Shown: positions 7,467-15,682, numbered from the stretch's first letter. The stretch: DNA of 24,510 nt from Streptosporangiaceae bacterium (GCA_030041195.1 JASHOI010000484.1:1-24510), one strand, 5' to 3'. A program made the numbers and translations. The notes: generated by a model from the letters alone, not told the origin.

Positions 7467-8408
7467 CTACCTGCCCAGCCGCTCCGCGGCGCTGTCCAGC
7501 GCCGCCAGGATCACGGCCACCGACGGCCTGCGCACGCTCGACGCCCTGACCACCGCGCACACGTCGCGCGCCTGGGCGGTGCCCGGCAGCTCGCGCACGA
7601 CCACCCGCCGGTCCCCCGCGGCCAGCGTGAGCCGGGGCAGCGCGGCGATCCCGATGCCGCGCGCGACCAGGCTCAAGATCGTGGACAGCCCCTCGAACTC
7701 CCACGGCGCCGGGGGCATCCCGCCGGCCCCCACCAGCAGCCGGTCCACCGCCTGCCGCGACGGCTCCCCGGCCGGCGCGGCCAGCCACGGCTCGTCCCGC
7801 AGCTCGTCCAGATCGACGGGCTTTGCCGGGTCGGCGTAGGGATGGCCGCGCGGCAGCACGAGCACCACCGGGTCGCGGAGCAGCCGGTAGGACCGCAGCA
7901 CCCCGCTGTCGTCCCCGTTGCCGTTCCCGGGGCCGTTCCTGGAGCCGGGGCGGGTCAGCCGTCCCGACCAGTCGGCCACCAGGGCGACGTCCACCTCGCC
8001 GCTGCGCACCAGCCGCAGGCCCTCCTCCCGCTGCGTCTCTCGCAGCAGCAGCGACAGGCCGGGGTGCGCGCGCACCCGGCGGACCAGCGCGGGCCCGAAC
8101 GCCACGGCTGCCGTCGGGAACGCGGTGACCGTCACCCGCCCGGTCGGCCCGGCCGAGGAAAGATCGGCCTCGGCGGCCTCGACCATGGCCAGGATGCGCT
8201 CGGCGTGCTCCACCAGCCGCCGCCCGGCGTCGGTCAGCTCGGCGGTCCGCGCGGTCCGGTCCAGCAGCACCGCCCCGCTCTCCCGTTCCAGCGCCGCCAG
8301 CTGCTGGGAGACCGCGGACGGGGTGTACCCGAGCGCCGCGGCCGTGGCCGCGATCGTGCCGCGCTCCGCGAATTCCGTGAGCAGCCGGAGCCGGTGCGTG
8401 TCGAGCAT
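7467..8408 (-). CDS. LysR-family transcriptional regulator
   Basis: A 313-residue regulator. The N-terminal winged helix-turn-helix (residues about 1-60) reads LGYTPSAVSQQLAALERESG, typical of LysR proteins, followed by the linker helix and a periplasmic-binding-type effector domain (about 90-300). A Gly/Asn-rich insert (residues about 152-166, NGPGNGNGDD) sits in the effector domain and is probably a surface loop. The ATG at 8408 has no Shine-Dalgarno but follows TAAGAT by 6 nt, suggesting a leaderless transcript. The gene is divergent from the aminotransferase gene (156 bp gap), the classical arrangement in which LysR proteins control the neighbour and themselves. The ligand cannot be deduced. 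The kinase gene downstream on the same strand may or may not share its transcript. Confidence 0.92.
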   Translation of the reverse strand: MLDTHRLRLLTEFAERGTIAATAAALGYTPSAVSQQLAALERESGAVLLDRTARTAELTDAGRRLVEHAERILAMVEAAEADLSSAGPTGRVTVTAFPTAAVAFGPALVRRVRAHPGLSLLLRETQREEGLRLVRSGEVDVALVADWSGRLTRPGSRNGPGNGNGDDSGVLRSYRLLRDPVVLVLPRGHPYADPAKPVDLDELRDEPWLAAPAGEPSRQAVDRLLVGAGGMPPAPWEFEGLSTILSLVARGIGIAALPRLTLAAGDRRVVVRELPGTAQARDVCAVVRASSVRRPSVAVILAALDSAAERLGR

Positions 8409-8414
8409 AAGCAG

Positions 8415-8420
8415 ATCTTA
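8415..8420 (-). promoter_or_regulatory. -10 element of a probable leaderless LysR transcript
   Basis: The minus strand reads TAAGAT, then 6 nt (CTGCTT), then the ATG at 8408. This matches the TANNNT-to-start spacing of leaderless actinobacterial genes. The gap up to 8564 also carries AT-rich TAGCTAATGCTTAACT (8448-8463), which could hold the divergent aminotransferase promoter and the LysR binding site. I could not define either precisely. Confidence 0.45.
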
Positions 8421-8564
8421 ACCTTTGCGTCAGAGAAACGCGCTCCTAGCTAATGCTTAACTGGATACATCGTGGTCGGCGCGGTTGTTGAATGTATGAA
8501 CAGTGCCAGGAGCTATGGAGCCTGGTTCTTCGGACCCCCATACCCCGCAGCTTGGAGTTTTCTC

Positions 8565-9953
8565 ATGCCTTTCGCCGGGACCATGCCGGCCTCGCCCGTC
8601 CTCACTCCCCCGCCAGCGTCTGTGCCGCTGGCCTCCCCGCCGACGGCGCCGGTGGCGCCCGTTGCGCCGGTAGCGCCGGCCGTGCCGGCGACAGCCGGGC
8701 ACATGCCGGTCTCGGCAACGCTCGCGGCGAACGAGGCCCTGGCCGCCCGGCGCAGCCGCGGGGAGCCAGTGCTGCCGCTGGCGTTCGGTGAGGCCGGGCT
8801 TCCCGTCCATCCGGCGCTGCAGGAGGCGCTCGCCGCCGCCACCGCGAGCCACGGCTACGGCCCGGTCGCCGGGTGTGCGCCGCTGCGCGCGGCCGCCGCC
8901 GGGTACTGGCACCGGCGCGGCCTGCCGACCAGCCCGGACTCGGTCGTCAGCGGGCCGGGCAGCAAGCCGCTGCTGTTCGGCCTGCTGCTGGCCACCGGCG
9001 CGGACGTGGCGGTGCCCCGGCCGAGCTGGGTCAGCTACGCGGCCCAGGCGGGACTGGCCGGCGCCCGGCCGCATTTCGTGCCGGCCGCTCCGGGCGAGGG
9101 CGGGATCTGCGACCCCGACGCGCTCGCCGACGCGCTCGAGGCGGCCAGGGCGGCCGGCCGGGTGATCCGGTCGGTGGTCGTCACGCTGCCGGACAACCCG
9201 ACCGGCAGGCTGCCGCGGCCGGACACGGTGCGGGCCTTCTGCGAGGTGGCCGCCGAGCATGACCTGATCATCATTTCCGACGAGATCTACCGCGACCTGG
9301 TGCACGACCCCGCCGCGCCGGTGCTCAGCCCGGCCGCGGTGGCCCCGGAGCGCACCGTGGTCACCACCGCGCTCAGCAAGAGCTTCGCGGTCGGCGGCTG
9401 GCGGATCGGCGTGGCGCGGCTGCCCGAGGGCCCGCTCGGCGCCTGGCTGCGCGGCCAGCTCGTCGGCATCGGCAGCGAGATCTGGTCGTCACCCGCCGCC
9501 CCGATCCAGCGGGCGGCCGCCCTTGCCTTCAGCGAGCCGGAAGACCTCCTGGAACGGGTCGCCCGGAGCCGGTCCCTGCACGCCAGGGTGTGCCGGGCGG
9601 TGGCCGGCGCTTGCCGGGCCGCGGGGCTCGACGTGCCGCAGCCGCAGGCGGCGTTCTACGCGTACCCGGACTTCGAGCCGTGGCGGGCGCACCTGGCCCG
9701 CCGGCACGGGGTGACCACGGGCGCTGGCCTGGCCGGGCTGCTGCTCGACCGTTACGGCGCCGGAACGCTGCCGGGCAGCGCGTTCGGCGAGCGCCCGGAC
9801 GCACTGCGGCTGCGGCTGGCCACCGGCCTGCTCTACGGGGAGGACGACGAGCAGCAGGAGGCGGCGCTGGCCGCCGGCGACCCGCTGGAGCTGCCGTGGA
9901 TCGCGGCGGAGCTGGCCAGGCTCGAGGAGATCCTCGCGGACCTTTCCCCGTGA
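8565..9953 (+). CDS. Class I/II pyridoxal-phosphate aminotransferase
   Basis: A 462-residue fold-type I aminotransferase. Landmarks are SHGYGPVAG (cofactor loop region), PDNPTGR (Asn contacting the cofactor), SDEIYRDL (Asp and Tyr), ALSKSFAVGGWRIG with the Schiff-base Lys272, and a C-terminal RLRLATG segment with the expected carboxylate-binding arginine. The start at 8565 is preferred because TGGAG lies 7 nt upstream; ATGs at 8496 and 8703 are alternatives. The first ~46 residues are Pro/Ala/Val-rich (APVAPVAPVAP), outside the family fold, but codon use there is already gene-like. The amino donor and acceptor cannot be told from sequence; aspartate, aromatic and branched-chain types are all possible. 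It is divergent from a LysR gene that probably regulates it, and stands alone. Confidence 0.88.
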   Translation: MPFAGTMPASPVLTPPPASVPLASPPTAPVAPVAPVAPAVPATAGHMPVSATLAANEALAARRSRGEPVLPLAFGEAGLPVHPALQEALAAATASHGYGPVAGCAPLRAAAAGYWHRRGLPTSPDSVVSGPGSKPLLFGLLLATGADVAVPRPSWVSYAAQAGLAGARPHFVPAAPGEGGICDPDALADALEAARAAGRVIRSVVVTLPDNPTGRLPRPDTVRAFCEVAAEHDLIIISDEIYRDLVHDPAAPVLSPAAVAPERTVVTTALSKSFAVGGWRIGVARLPEGPLGAWLRGQLVGIGSEIWSSPAAPIQRAAALAFSEPEDLLERVARSRSLHARVCRAVAGACRAAGLDVPQPQAAFYAYPDFEPWRAHLARRHGVTTGAGLAGLLLDRYGAGTLPGSAFGERPDALRLRLATGLLYGEDDEQQEAALAAGDPLELPWIAAELARLEEILADLSP

Positions 9954-9959
9954 CCCCGC

Positions 9960-9977
9960 GGTAGGCGTTTGCCTACC
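9960..9977. terminator. Perfect palindrome between aminotransferase and sensor kinase genes
   Basis: GGTAGGC (9960-9966), GTTT loop, GCCTACC (9971-9977), a perfect 7-bp inverted repeat starting 7 nt after the aminotransferase stop and 60 nt before the kinase start. It could be a short terminator for the aminotransferase, although no U-tract follows, or an operator of the downstream kinase operon. The sequence does not decide. Confidence 0.4.
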
Positions 9978-10036
9978 CCAGCGAGGGGGCGCCGCCCCAT
10001 TGGCGGACGGCCGGTGCGTGAGCCACGCTGGTTGTC

Positions 10037-11644
10037 ATGTACCGGGTCCTGTTGCTGGCGGGTGTCGCCGTCTACTGCTGCGTCATGCTGGTCTGGCGCG
10101 AGCCTCTGTCCGCGGGCTGGCTGCCCCGGGTCAGGCAGCGTCTCCCCGGCCGCGAGGCCGGGCTGCTCGTCGGCCTGCTGATCCTGGCGTTCTGCGTGGT
10201 TTCGCTGCTGACCAACAGCAACCCGTGGCCGGCCACGGTGGTCGTGCCGGTGACCGTGTGGCTCATCTTCTGCGCGCCGCCATCGGCGCGCAAGCTTGGG
10301 CCCGCTGCCATGATCGTCGTCGGGATCCTCGGCATCGCGCTCACGACGTCCGGGACGGGGTCGTCGGCCCTGGACGCGGGCGGCGGGCTGCTGACCGCAT
10401 CCTGGTCGGCGATCCGGGTGCAGTCGTGGCACGCCGCGGTCCTGCTGGTGTCCGTGGCGTTCGTCGCCGGCGGCGTCTGGCTGATGTGGCGGGCCAGGCC
10501 CGCGGCCGCCGTCTCGCAGCGGCAGCCGCGGTGGGGTCTCCTGCTGCTGCCGGCCGCGGTCGCGGTCCTGCCCCTGCTGGTCATCGACCAGTCGGCCAGC
10601 CACCCGCTACGGGATTCGTTGCGGCACGCCATCTTGATAGCTGGTCCGGTGATTATCGCGGCGGTGCTGGTCGGCGTCGCGCTGATCATCGCTTTCGCGC
10701 TGCCCGCGCTGTCGGCGGACCTGGCGACCGTCGCGGTGCTCGCTCTCGGGCTGTTCTGTTTGCTGGACGTCGTGACGCCGCCCCGCATTCCCGGCCTCAC
10801 CCTTGTCGGGCCCATCGGCAGCCGGCCGGTTCCCGTCCCCGTCGACAAGCCGCTCGTGCTGCTGGCCGCGGTGCAGTGCGGGGCGATCCTGGCGCTCGGG
10901 GCCTGGCTGGTGCCGCGCACGATCGGCGTGCACGCCAGGGTGCTGCTGGGCCGGAAGCCCGACGCCGAGCTGGTCGGCCGGGTGGAGCAGCTCACCCAGA
11001 CCCGCGCCGAGGCGGTGGACAGCGCGGCCGCTGAACTGCGCCGGCTGGAGCGGGATCTGCACGACGGGGCGCAGGCCCGGCTGGTCGCGCTGGGGATGAA
11101 CCTGCGCGCCGCCGAGCGGCTGATCCCGACCAGCCCGGAGGCCGCGATCGCCCTGGTCGCCGAGGCACGGGAGGCGTCGTCCCGGGCCCTGACCGAGCTG
11201 CGCGACCTGGTCCGCGGCGTGTACCCGCCGGTGCTGGCCGACCGCGGCCTTGCCGACGCGGTCCGGGCGCTCGCGCTGGACATCCCGGTCCGGACCGAGA
11301 CCGACATCGACCTGCCCGGCAGGCCCGACCTGCCGGTCGAGTCGGCCTGCTACTTCGCGATCGCCGAGGCGCTCGCCAACGCGGTCAAGCACTCCGGCGC
11401 CCGGCTGGTCCAGATCAGGATGGGGTACACGCACCGCCCCGCGCCCGGCATGCTGCGGATCGAGGTCACCGACAACGGGACCGGCGGCGCCGACCCGGCC
11501 AAGGGCAGCGGCCTGGCGGGCGTGGAGCGGCGGCTGGCTAGTTTTGACGGCATCCTGGCCGTCAGCAGCCCGGTCGGCGGCCCGACCATCATCGTCATGG
11601 AGATACCGTGCGCATTGTCATCGCGGAGGACCTCTTCCTGCTGA
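10037..11644 (+). CDS. Polytopic NarL-type sensor histidine kinase
   Basis: A 535-residue membrane kinase. About nine hydrophobic segments fill residues 1-300, with no large extracytoplasmic domain, so the signal is probably sensed in the membrane. A short coiled coil (about 312-335) leads to the HisKA_3 dimerisation domain with phospho-acceptor His342 in RDLHDGAQARL, then a short-form ATPase domain with the N box (EALANAVKHSGA) and G boxes (DNGTGGA, GSGLAGVERR). This is the kinase class that pairs with LuxR/NarL regulators. The regulator gene starts inside this gene, overlapping by 37 bp, so the last ~11 residues (ALSSRRTSSC) lie beyond the usual domain end. The ATG at 10037 has only a weak ribosome binding site; a slightly later start is possible but would cut the first membrane span. 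Confidence 0.9.
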   Translation: MYRVLLLAGVAVYCCVMLVWREPLSAGWLPRVRQRLPGREAGLLVGLLILAFCVVSLLTNSNPWPATVVVPVTVWLIFCAPPSARKLGPAAMIVVGILGIALTTSGTGSSALDAGGGLLTASWSAIRVQSWHAAVLLVSVAFVAGGVWLMWRARPAAAVSQRQPRWGLLLLPAAVAVLPLLVIDQSASHPLRDSLRHAILIAGPVIIAAVLVGVALIIAFALPALSADLATVAVLALGLFCLLDVVTPPRIPGLTLVGPIGSRPVPVPVDKPLVLLAAVQCGAILALGAWLVPRTIGVHARVLLGRKPDAELVGRVEQLTQTRAEAVDSAAAELRRLERDLHDGAQARLVALGMNLRAAERLIPTSPEAAIALVAEAREASSRALTELRDLVRGVYPPVLADRGLADAVRALALDIPVRTETDIDLPGRPDLPVESACYFAIAEALANAVKHSGARLVQIRMGYTHRPAPGMLRIEVTDNGTGGADPAKGSGLAGVERRLASFDGILAVSSPVGGPTIIVMEIPCALSSRRTSSC

Positions 11645-12252
11645 GGGAGGGGCTGGTCCACCTGCTCGAGGCGCACGGCTTCGAGATCGCGGCCGCGGTC
11701 GACAGCGCCCCCGGCCTGCTGCAGGCGCTGCTCGAGCACAAGCCGGACGCCTCGGTGGTCGACGTCCGGCTGCCGCCGTCGTTCACCGACGACGGGCTGC
11801 GGGCCGTGATCGAGGCCCGGCGCCAGATCCCCGGGCTCCCGGTCCTCGTGCTGTCCCAGTACGTGGAGCAGCTGTACGCCCGCGAGCTCCTGGCCGACCA
11901 GGCCGGGGCGGTCGGCTACCTGCTCAAGGACCGGGTGTTCAACGACGACCGGTTCACCGACGCGATCCGCACGGTCGCCGCCGGCGGCACGGTCATGGAC
12001 CCCCAGGTGGTCTCCAAGCTGCTGGGCCGCCGGGCCCGCGACGAGCCGATCACCCGGCTGACCTCGCGCGAGCGGGAGGTGCTGGCGCTGATGGCCGAGG
12101 GCCGGTCAAACAGCGCGATCGCACAGCGGCTGTTCATCTCCGAGAAGGCGGTCGTCAAGCACAGCAGCAGCATCTTCACCAAGCTGGACCTGGCGTCGTC
12201 GACCGACGACAACCGCCGGGTGCTCGCCGTCCTCGCGTTCCTGAACTCATAA
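11608..12252 (+). CDS. NarL/LuxR-family response regulator
   Basis: A 214-residue DNA-binding regulator. The receiver (1-120) has the acidic pair Glu7/Asp8, phospho-acceptor Asp52 (VVDVRLPP) and Lys in GYLLKDRV. A LuxR-type helix-turn-helix (about 150-212) reads LTSREREVLALMAEG, then SNSAIAQRLFISEKAVVKHSSSIFTKL. The GTG start at 11608 lies within the upstream kinase gene (37-bp overlap), so the two are translationally coupled and form a two-component pair. A closely similar regulator is encoded at 22737-23393. Targets are unknown; autoregulation through the palindrome at 9960-9977 is possible but untested. Confidence 0.92.
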   Translation: MRIVIAEDLFLLREGLVHLLEAHGFEIAAAVDSAPGLLQALLEHKPDASVVDVRLPPSFTDDGLRAVIEARRQIPGLPVLVLSQYVEQLYARELLADQAGAVGYLLKDRVFNDDRFTDAIRTVAAGGTVMDPQVVSKLLGRRARDEPITRLTSREREVLALMAEGRSNSAIAQRLFISEKAVVKHSSSIFTKLDLASSTDDNRRVLAVLAFLNS

Positions 12253-12296
12253 CCGGCTCGGGGTCCGGCCCGCTTCAGCCGTGCCACGCAGCCGTA

Positions 12297-12355
12297 TTCC
12301 ATGATCTTGGTGGCTGAGTACCGCATAGCGGTATTAATCAACCACGATCATGGAA
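12297..12355. terminator. Long two-part hairpin after the response regulator gene
   Basis: Outer arms TTCCATGATC(T)TGG (from 12297) and CCACGATCATGGAA (12342-12355) pair with one mismatch. Inside is a second perfect stem TACCGC-ATA-GCGGTA (12319-12333). AAAACCC follows the outer stem. It lies 45 nt past the regulator stop and about 120 bp beyond the end of the convergent hydrolase gene, so it probably ends transcription from the left and perhaps from both sides. Confidence 0.6.
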
Positions 12356-12478
12356 AACCCCTGGCCGCGCTGCGGTTACGGGGCGGCGCTGGCAGAGACC
12401 GCGCAGTGCTTGACCAGGCCGAGGAGGTTGGTCCCGGTGGAGGTCAGCGTCGTACCCGCGCCGAGGACCGTGCCGGCG

Positions 12479-13351
12479 TCAGGCCGATCGCGACAGCGGC
12501 AGCAGATCTGGCCGCTTCGGCGGGATGCCGTCGCCCGATGAGACGCCCCGGATCCGCCGGCCGAACCAGGGCACGGCGTATTCGCGCGCCCAGCGGGCGT
12601 CGAGCCGCCGCGCCGAGAGCCAGCCGCTGGTCTGCGACAGCACGGCCGCGCGGGACTTGGCCGCCTTGGCCAGCATCGCGTCCGGGTTGAGCCGCGGCGG
12701 CAGCGGGTCGCGCCAGTCCTCGTCCACGCTCACGCCCATGACCTCGCAGGCCCGCAGCGCCACCCGCCGGTGCCCGTCCGGGCTCATGTGCAGCCGGTCC
12801 GGGCTCCATTCGCGCGGGTCGTCGAGCACCCGCATCGACCAGAGATCCACCAGGTAGCAGTCGTAGCGGTCGGCGATCGCGCGCAGGTGCATGTTGTAGG
12901 CGGCGACCTTGCCGCGGATGAGCCGGACCAGCGGGAACGTGCGCGGATCGAAACCGGTGAACACCAGCACCTCGGACCCCGCTGCCCTCAGCTCCGCGAC
13001 AGCCGCAGCAAAACGCTCGGCGAGGGCGTCGGCGTCGGCCCGCGGCCGCAGCAGGTCGTTGCCGCCCGCGGCGATGCTGACCAGGTCCGGCGCCATCGCG
13101 ACCGCGACCGGCACCTGATCGGCCGCCACCTCCTCGACCAGCTTGCCGCGCACCGCGAGGTTCGCGTAGCGCAGCCCGGGCTGGCCGGCGGCCACCCGCT
13201 CGGCGAACCTGTCGGCCCAGCCGCGCCAGCTCCAGCTGCTGTAGCCCAAACCCCGGTAGCCGGTCCCGTCGGCGTACGGGTCCCCCAGACCCTCGGTAAA
13301 ACTGTCTCCCAGCGCGACGAAGGAGCCGATTACCGGCATTGTGTCCCGCAT
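12479..13351 (-). CDS. SGNH/GDSL-family hydrolase
   Basis: A 290-residue esterase-type enzyme. All four SGNH blocks are visible: Ser17 in LGDSFTEG, Gly69 in LAVRG, Asn98 in GGNDLL and the Asp185/His188 pair in DRLHMSPDGH. A C-terminal part (about 220-290), rich in Arg and Ala, extends past the usual domain. No signal peptide or membrane span is seen, so it is probably cytoplasmic. The start at 13351 is chosen because AGGTGAG lies about 5 nt upstream; an earlier ATG at 13396 lacks such a site. The substrate could be an acyl or acetyl ester, for example on lipid or polysaccharide. A strong terminator (13425-13454) separates it from the LCP genes upstream, so it is likely transcribed alone. Confidence 0.88.
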   Translation of the reverse strand: MRDTMPVIGSFVALGDSFTEGLGDPYADGTGYRGLGYSSWSWRGWADRFAERVAAGQPGLRYANLAVRGKLVEEVAADQVPVAVAMAPDLVSIAAGGNDLLRPRADADALAERFAAAVAELRAAGSEVLVFTGFDPRTFPLVRLIRGKVAAYNMHLRAIADRYDCYLVDLWSMRVLDDPREWSPDRLHMSPDGHRRVALRACEVMGVSVDEDWRDPLPPRLNPDAMLAKAAKSRAAVLSQTSGWLSARRLDARWAREYAVPWFGRRIRGVSSGDGIPPKRPDLLPLSRSA

Positions 13352-13424
13352 TAACTCACCTGTTCTCGCTGATCTGCCTGCCCCCGTGGCAGCCATACCC
13401 CGAGAAAAGGCTAACCAGACGCAA

Positions 13425-13454
13425 CTGGGCGGCCCCGATCCGGGGGCCGCCCAG
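13425..13454 (-). terminator. Intrinsic terminator of the LCP gene pair
   Basis: CTGGGCGGCCCC (13425-13436), a 6-nt loop and GGGGCCGCCCAG (13443-13454) form a perfect 12-bp stem, starting 19 nt after the stop of the second LCP gene. On the minus strand it is followed by a T-containing run (TTGCGTCTGG, then CCTTTTC). It separates the LCP operon from the SGNH hydrolase gene downstream. Confidence 0.8.
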
Positions 13455-13473
13455 CAGCGGAATCAGCGCCGGA

Positions 13474-14520
13474 TCAGCCCGGCGCGATCGGCGTCACCAG
13501 CGACGGGTACTCCTCGGCGAGCTGGGCGACCGAGTCGGTGCTGATCGCCCGCCACAGCCTGTCGGCGAGGCCTCGCTGCAGGTACACCGGCGTGGTGAAG
13601 CCCGCGTCGGCCGGCCCGACGGTTGGCACGTCGATGGACACCCCGTCCCCGCTGGAGAGATGACCCAGGCGCAGGGCCAGCCGCTCCAGCTGGGAATTGC
13701 TCAGGTCGCTGTCCACGCTGACAGCGCGCACCACGGCGTCGATCACGTTCCAGTCCGTCGCCAGGAAGTAACGCCGGTTGGCGATCTTGCGCAGGACCGC
13801 GCGGAACAGGTTCTCCTGGAGTTGCGTGCGGGTCACCTGGCTGACGGCGGGCTGGCGCACATAAGGCAGAGCGCTGACGCTGGTGATGCGGTTCACCCCG
13901 GCGTGGAAATGGATGCCGAAGCTCGTGACCGGATAGGGCACGATGACATTGACACCGCCCATCGAGCCCACGACCTCGGCAAGCCCGGAAAGCGTGATCC
14001 GCGAGTAATGCTCGATGCGGACACCGGTGAGCTGCTCGACGGTGTCGATCATCAGCGACGGCCCGCCGAGCGCCAGCGTTTCGCCGAGCCGTTGCTTCCC
14101 GTGGCCTGGCACGCTGACGAGCAGATTCGCCGGGAACGAGATCACCGCTCCACCCTGCTGATCGCCGTTGAGGTGGATCAGCTCGATCAGGCCGGTCGGC
14201 GCGTTCTGGCCCGCGAATACTCCCGACGCGGTCAGCAGGATGTTCAGGCTCCCCGCCGATCCACCGGGGAACGCCGCCTGGTCCTTGGCGTCCAGCGCGG
14301 CGACGTGAATGCGCTGGACGCTGCCGACCTCGTGGTTGAGATACAGGTATCCGCCGCCAGCCACCGCGGCCACCAAGGCCACGATGGACGCTGCCGACGC
14401 GAGCACTAATCGCTTCAGCCTCCGGTGCCGCTTCTTGCGCGGCGCCGGACCCTCTGGCCCCCGAGCCTCGCTCGCCTGCTGCGCATAAAAGGCGTGCGCC
14501 GAGGTGTCCGACACGTTCAT
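13474..14520 (-). CDS. Atypical LytR-CpsA-Psr (LCP) family protein, second of a tandem pair
   Basis: A 348-residue protein with a cytoplasmic basic N-terminus (1-36), one membrane span (about 37-60) and an extracytoplasmic LCP domain. LCP enzymes transfer lipid-linked glycopolymers to peptidoglycan or the envelope. The family fold is recognisable in SLNILLT, VEQLTGVRIEHYSRI, VVGSMGGVNV and ALPYVRQ. Several signature residues are absent: the usual R-S-D-T is APTG (107-110), and the usual P-R-D-T is PANL (130-133). Arg222 and Arg231 are kept. Its upstream neighbour shows the same pattern, so this is a distinct subgroup and not random decay. GAAGGGAG lies just upstream of the ATG. Whether it is a transferase, a non-catalytic binder or a partner for another LCP protein is open. 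Confidence 0.8.
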   Translation of the reverse strand: MNVSDTSAHAFYAQQASEARGPEGPAPRKKRHRRLKRLVLASAASIVALVAAVAGGGYLYLNHEVGSVQRIHVAALDAKDQAAFPGGSAGSLNILLTASGVFAGQNAPTGLIELIHLNGDQQGGAVISFPANLLVSVPGHGKQRLGETLALGGPSLMIDTVEQLTGVRIEHYSRITLSGLAEVVGSMGGVNVIVPYPVTSFGIHFHAGVNRITSVSALPYVRQPAVSQVTRTQLQENLFRAVLRKIANRRYFLATDWNVIDAVVRAVSVDSDLSNSQLERLALRLGHLSSGDGVSIDVPTVGPADAGFTTPVYLQRGLADRLWRAISTDSVAQLAEEYPSLVTPIAPG

Positions 14521-14545
14521 CTCCCTTCATCTGTGCGGCGCGGGA

Positions 14546-15595
14546 TCAGCCCGGCGCCCCCGGCGTGACGGTGAACGGGTACTCCTGCGCGAACTGCGCG
14601 ACCGAGTCGGTCCTGATCGCCCGCCACAGCTTCCTGTCGAGCCGGTTGTTCAGGTAAACCGGCTGATCGTCGCCAAACGTCGGCGAGCCATTCAGCACCT
14701 GCGCGTCCACGAACGTCCCGTCCTGACCGGTCAGGTCGCCCAGGCGCAGCGCCAGCGACTCCAGCTGCTCGTTGCTGAGATTGCTGTCCACGGTGACCGC
14801 GTGCACCACCGCGTTGAGCACCTGATAGTCGGTCGCGGCAAAGTACCGGCGCGCCGCGATCTTATCCATGATCGCCCGGAGCAGGTTTTCCTGCAGTTGT
14901 TCGCGGCCTATCTCGCTGACCGATGGCTGGCGCACATAGGCGAGCGCATCGGCCGCGTTGAGTTTGTTTATTCCGGCGTGGAAGGTGAAACCAAAACTCG
15001 TGGTGGTGTAAGGCACGTCCACGTCGACGCCGTGCATCGCGCCCACGACTGCGGGCAGGCTGGCAAAATCGACCGCCGAATAGTGGTCGATGCGGACATC
15101 GGTGAGCTGCTCGAGCGTTTCAATCATTAGCGACGGCCCGCCGATTGCGAGCGTTTCGCCAATCTCCATCCGCCCGTGACCCGGTACCGCGACCACCGCG
15201 TCGGCCGGAAGGGAAACCACGGCCCCGCTGTGCTGGCTGGCGTTGAGGTGCAGCAGTTCCACCAGTCCGGCCTCGGTGTTGTTGCCGGGGATCACTCCGG
15301 TGTCGGTGAGCAGGATCGTCATGCTCCCCGGCAGGCCGCCCGCCAACGTCCGCTGGCTCTTCGCGTCCAGCGCGAACACGTGCACGCGGTGGACGCCGTT
15401 GGCCAGGTGGTTGCTGACCAGGAACGTGCCGCCGATCACGATGCCGGCCAGGACGACCAGGCTGGTGCCGGACGCTATCACGATCCGCTTGACCCGGCGG
15501 CCGCGCCGCTTTCGGCGCGATGGGCGTGGCGACTCGGGCCCGCGGGCCTCTGCCGCCTGCCGCGTGTAGAAGTCTTTTGTGGAAGTGTCGGACAT
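14546..15595 (-). CDS. Atypical LytR-CpsA-Psr (LCP) family protein, first of a tandem pair
   Basis: A 349-residue paralogue of the next gene. The two align without gaps over most of their length, and about half the residues match by eye. It has a basic cytoplasmic N-terminus, one membrane span (about 36-60) and an LCP domain with SMTILLT, LEQLTDVRIDHYSAVDF and DALAYVRQ. As in its partner, the R-S-D-T motif is lost (TEAG, 107-110) and the P-R-D-T Arg is replaced (PADA, 130-133), though Asp132 remains. Start 15595 is chosen because it gives the same N-terminal MSDTS/NVSDTS motif and length as the partner; an upstream ATG at 15682 would add 29 unrelated residues. A GGGGGGAAA stretch lies upstream. 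The two genes are 25 bp apart and form one operon. Codon use is somewhat more AT-rich than its neighbours. Confidence 0.8.
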   Translation of the reverse strand: MSDTSTKDFYTRQAAEARGPESPRPSRRKRRGRRVKRIVIASGTSLVVLAGIVIGGTFLVSNHLANGVHRVHVFALDAKSQRTLAGGLPGSMTILLTDTGVIPGNNTEAGLVELLHLNASQHSGAVVSLPADAVVAVPGHGRMEIGETLAIGGPSLMIETLEQLTDVRIDHYSAVDFASLPAVVGAMHGVDVDVPYTTTSFGFTFHAGINKLNAADALAYVRQPSVSEIGREQLQENLLRAIMDKIAARRYFAATDYQVLNAVVHAVTVDSNLSNEQLESLALRLGDLTGQDGTFVDAQVLNGSPTFGDDQPVYLNNRLDRKLWRAIRTDSVAQFAQEYPFTVTPGAPG

Positions 15596-15653
15596 TTTTA
15601 TGTTTCCCCCCGAACGCCTTTTGGGCCCAGCTCTGCCGGTGATGTCGGGCCAT

Positions 15654-15682
15654 TTCTTATGGCTACTTAACGCACTCCTCAA
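15654..15682 (-). promoter_or_regulatory. Promoter candidate for the LCP operon
   Basis: On the minus strand TTGAGG (15677-15682), a 17-bp spacer and TAAGAA (15654-15659) give a good sigma-70-type layout, with about 55-60 nt of leader before the start at 15595. The divergent dehydratase gene begins about 60-100 bp away, and a TAATGT at 15694-15699 might be its -10. Confidence 0.5.

Noticed and set aside
6204..8453. 749-codon open frame antisense to the PAS kinase and LysR genes
   Set aside because: It spans two well-supported genes and their gap, with low-complexity Arg/Gly/Pro/Gln-rich text; a third-position GC artefact.
12297..12355. Hairpin as a miniature transposable element
   Set aside because: There is no flanking target duplication and it is under 60 bp. 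A terminator at the gene end explains it more simply; a repeat family cannot be judged from one copy.
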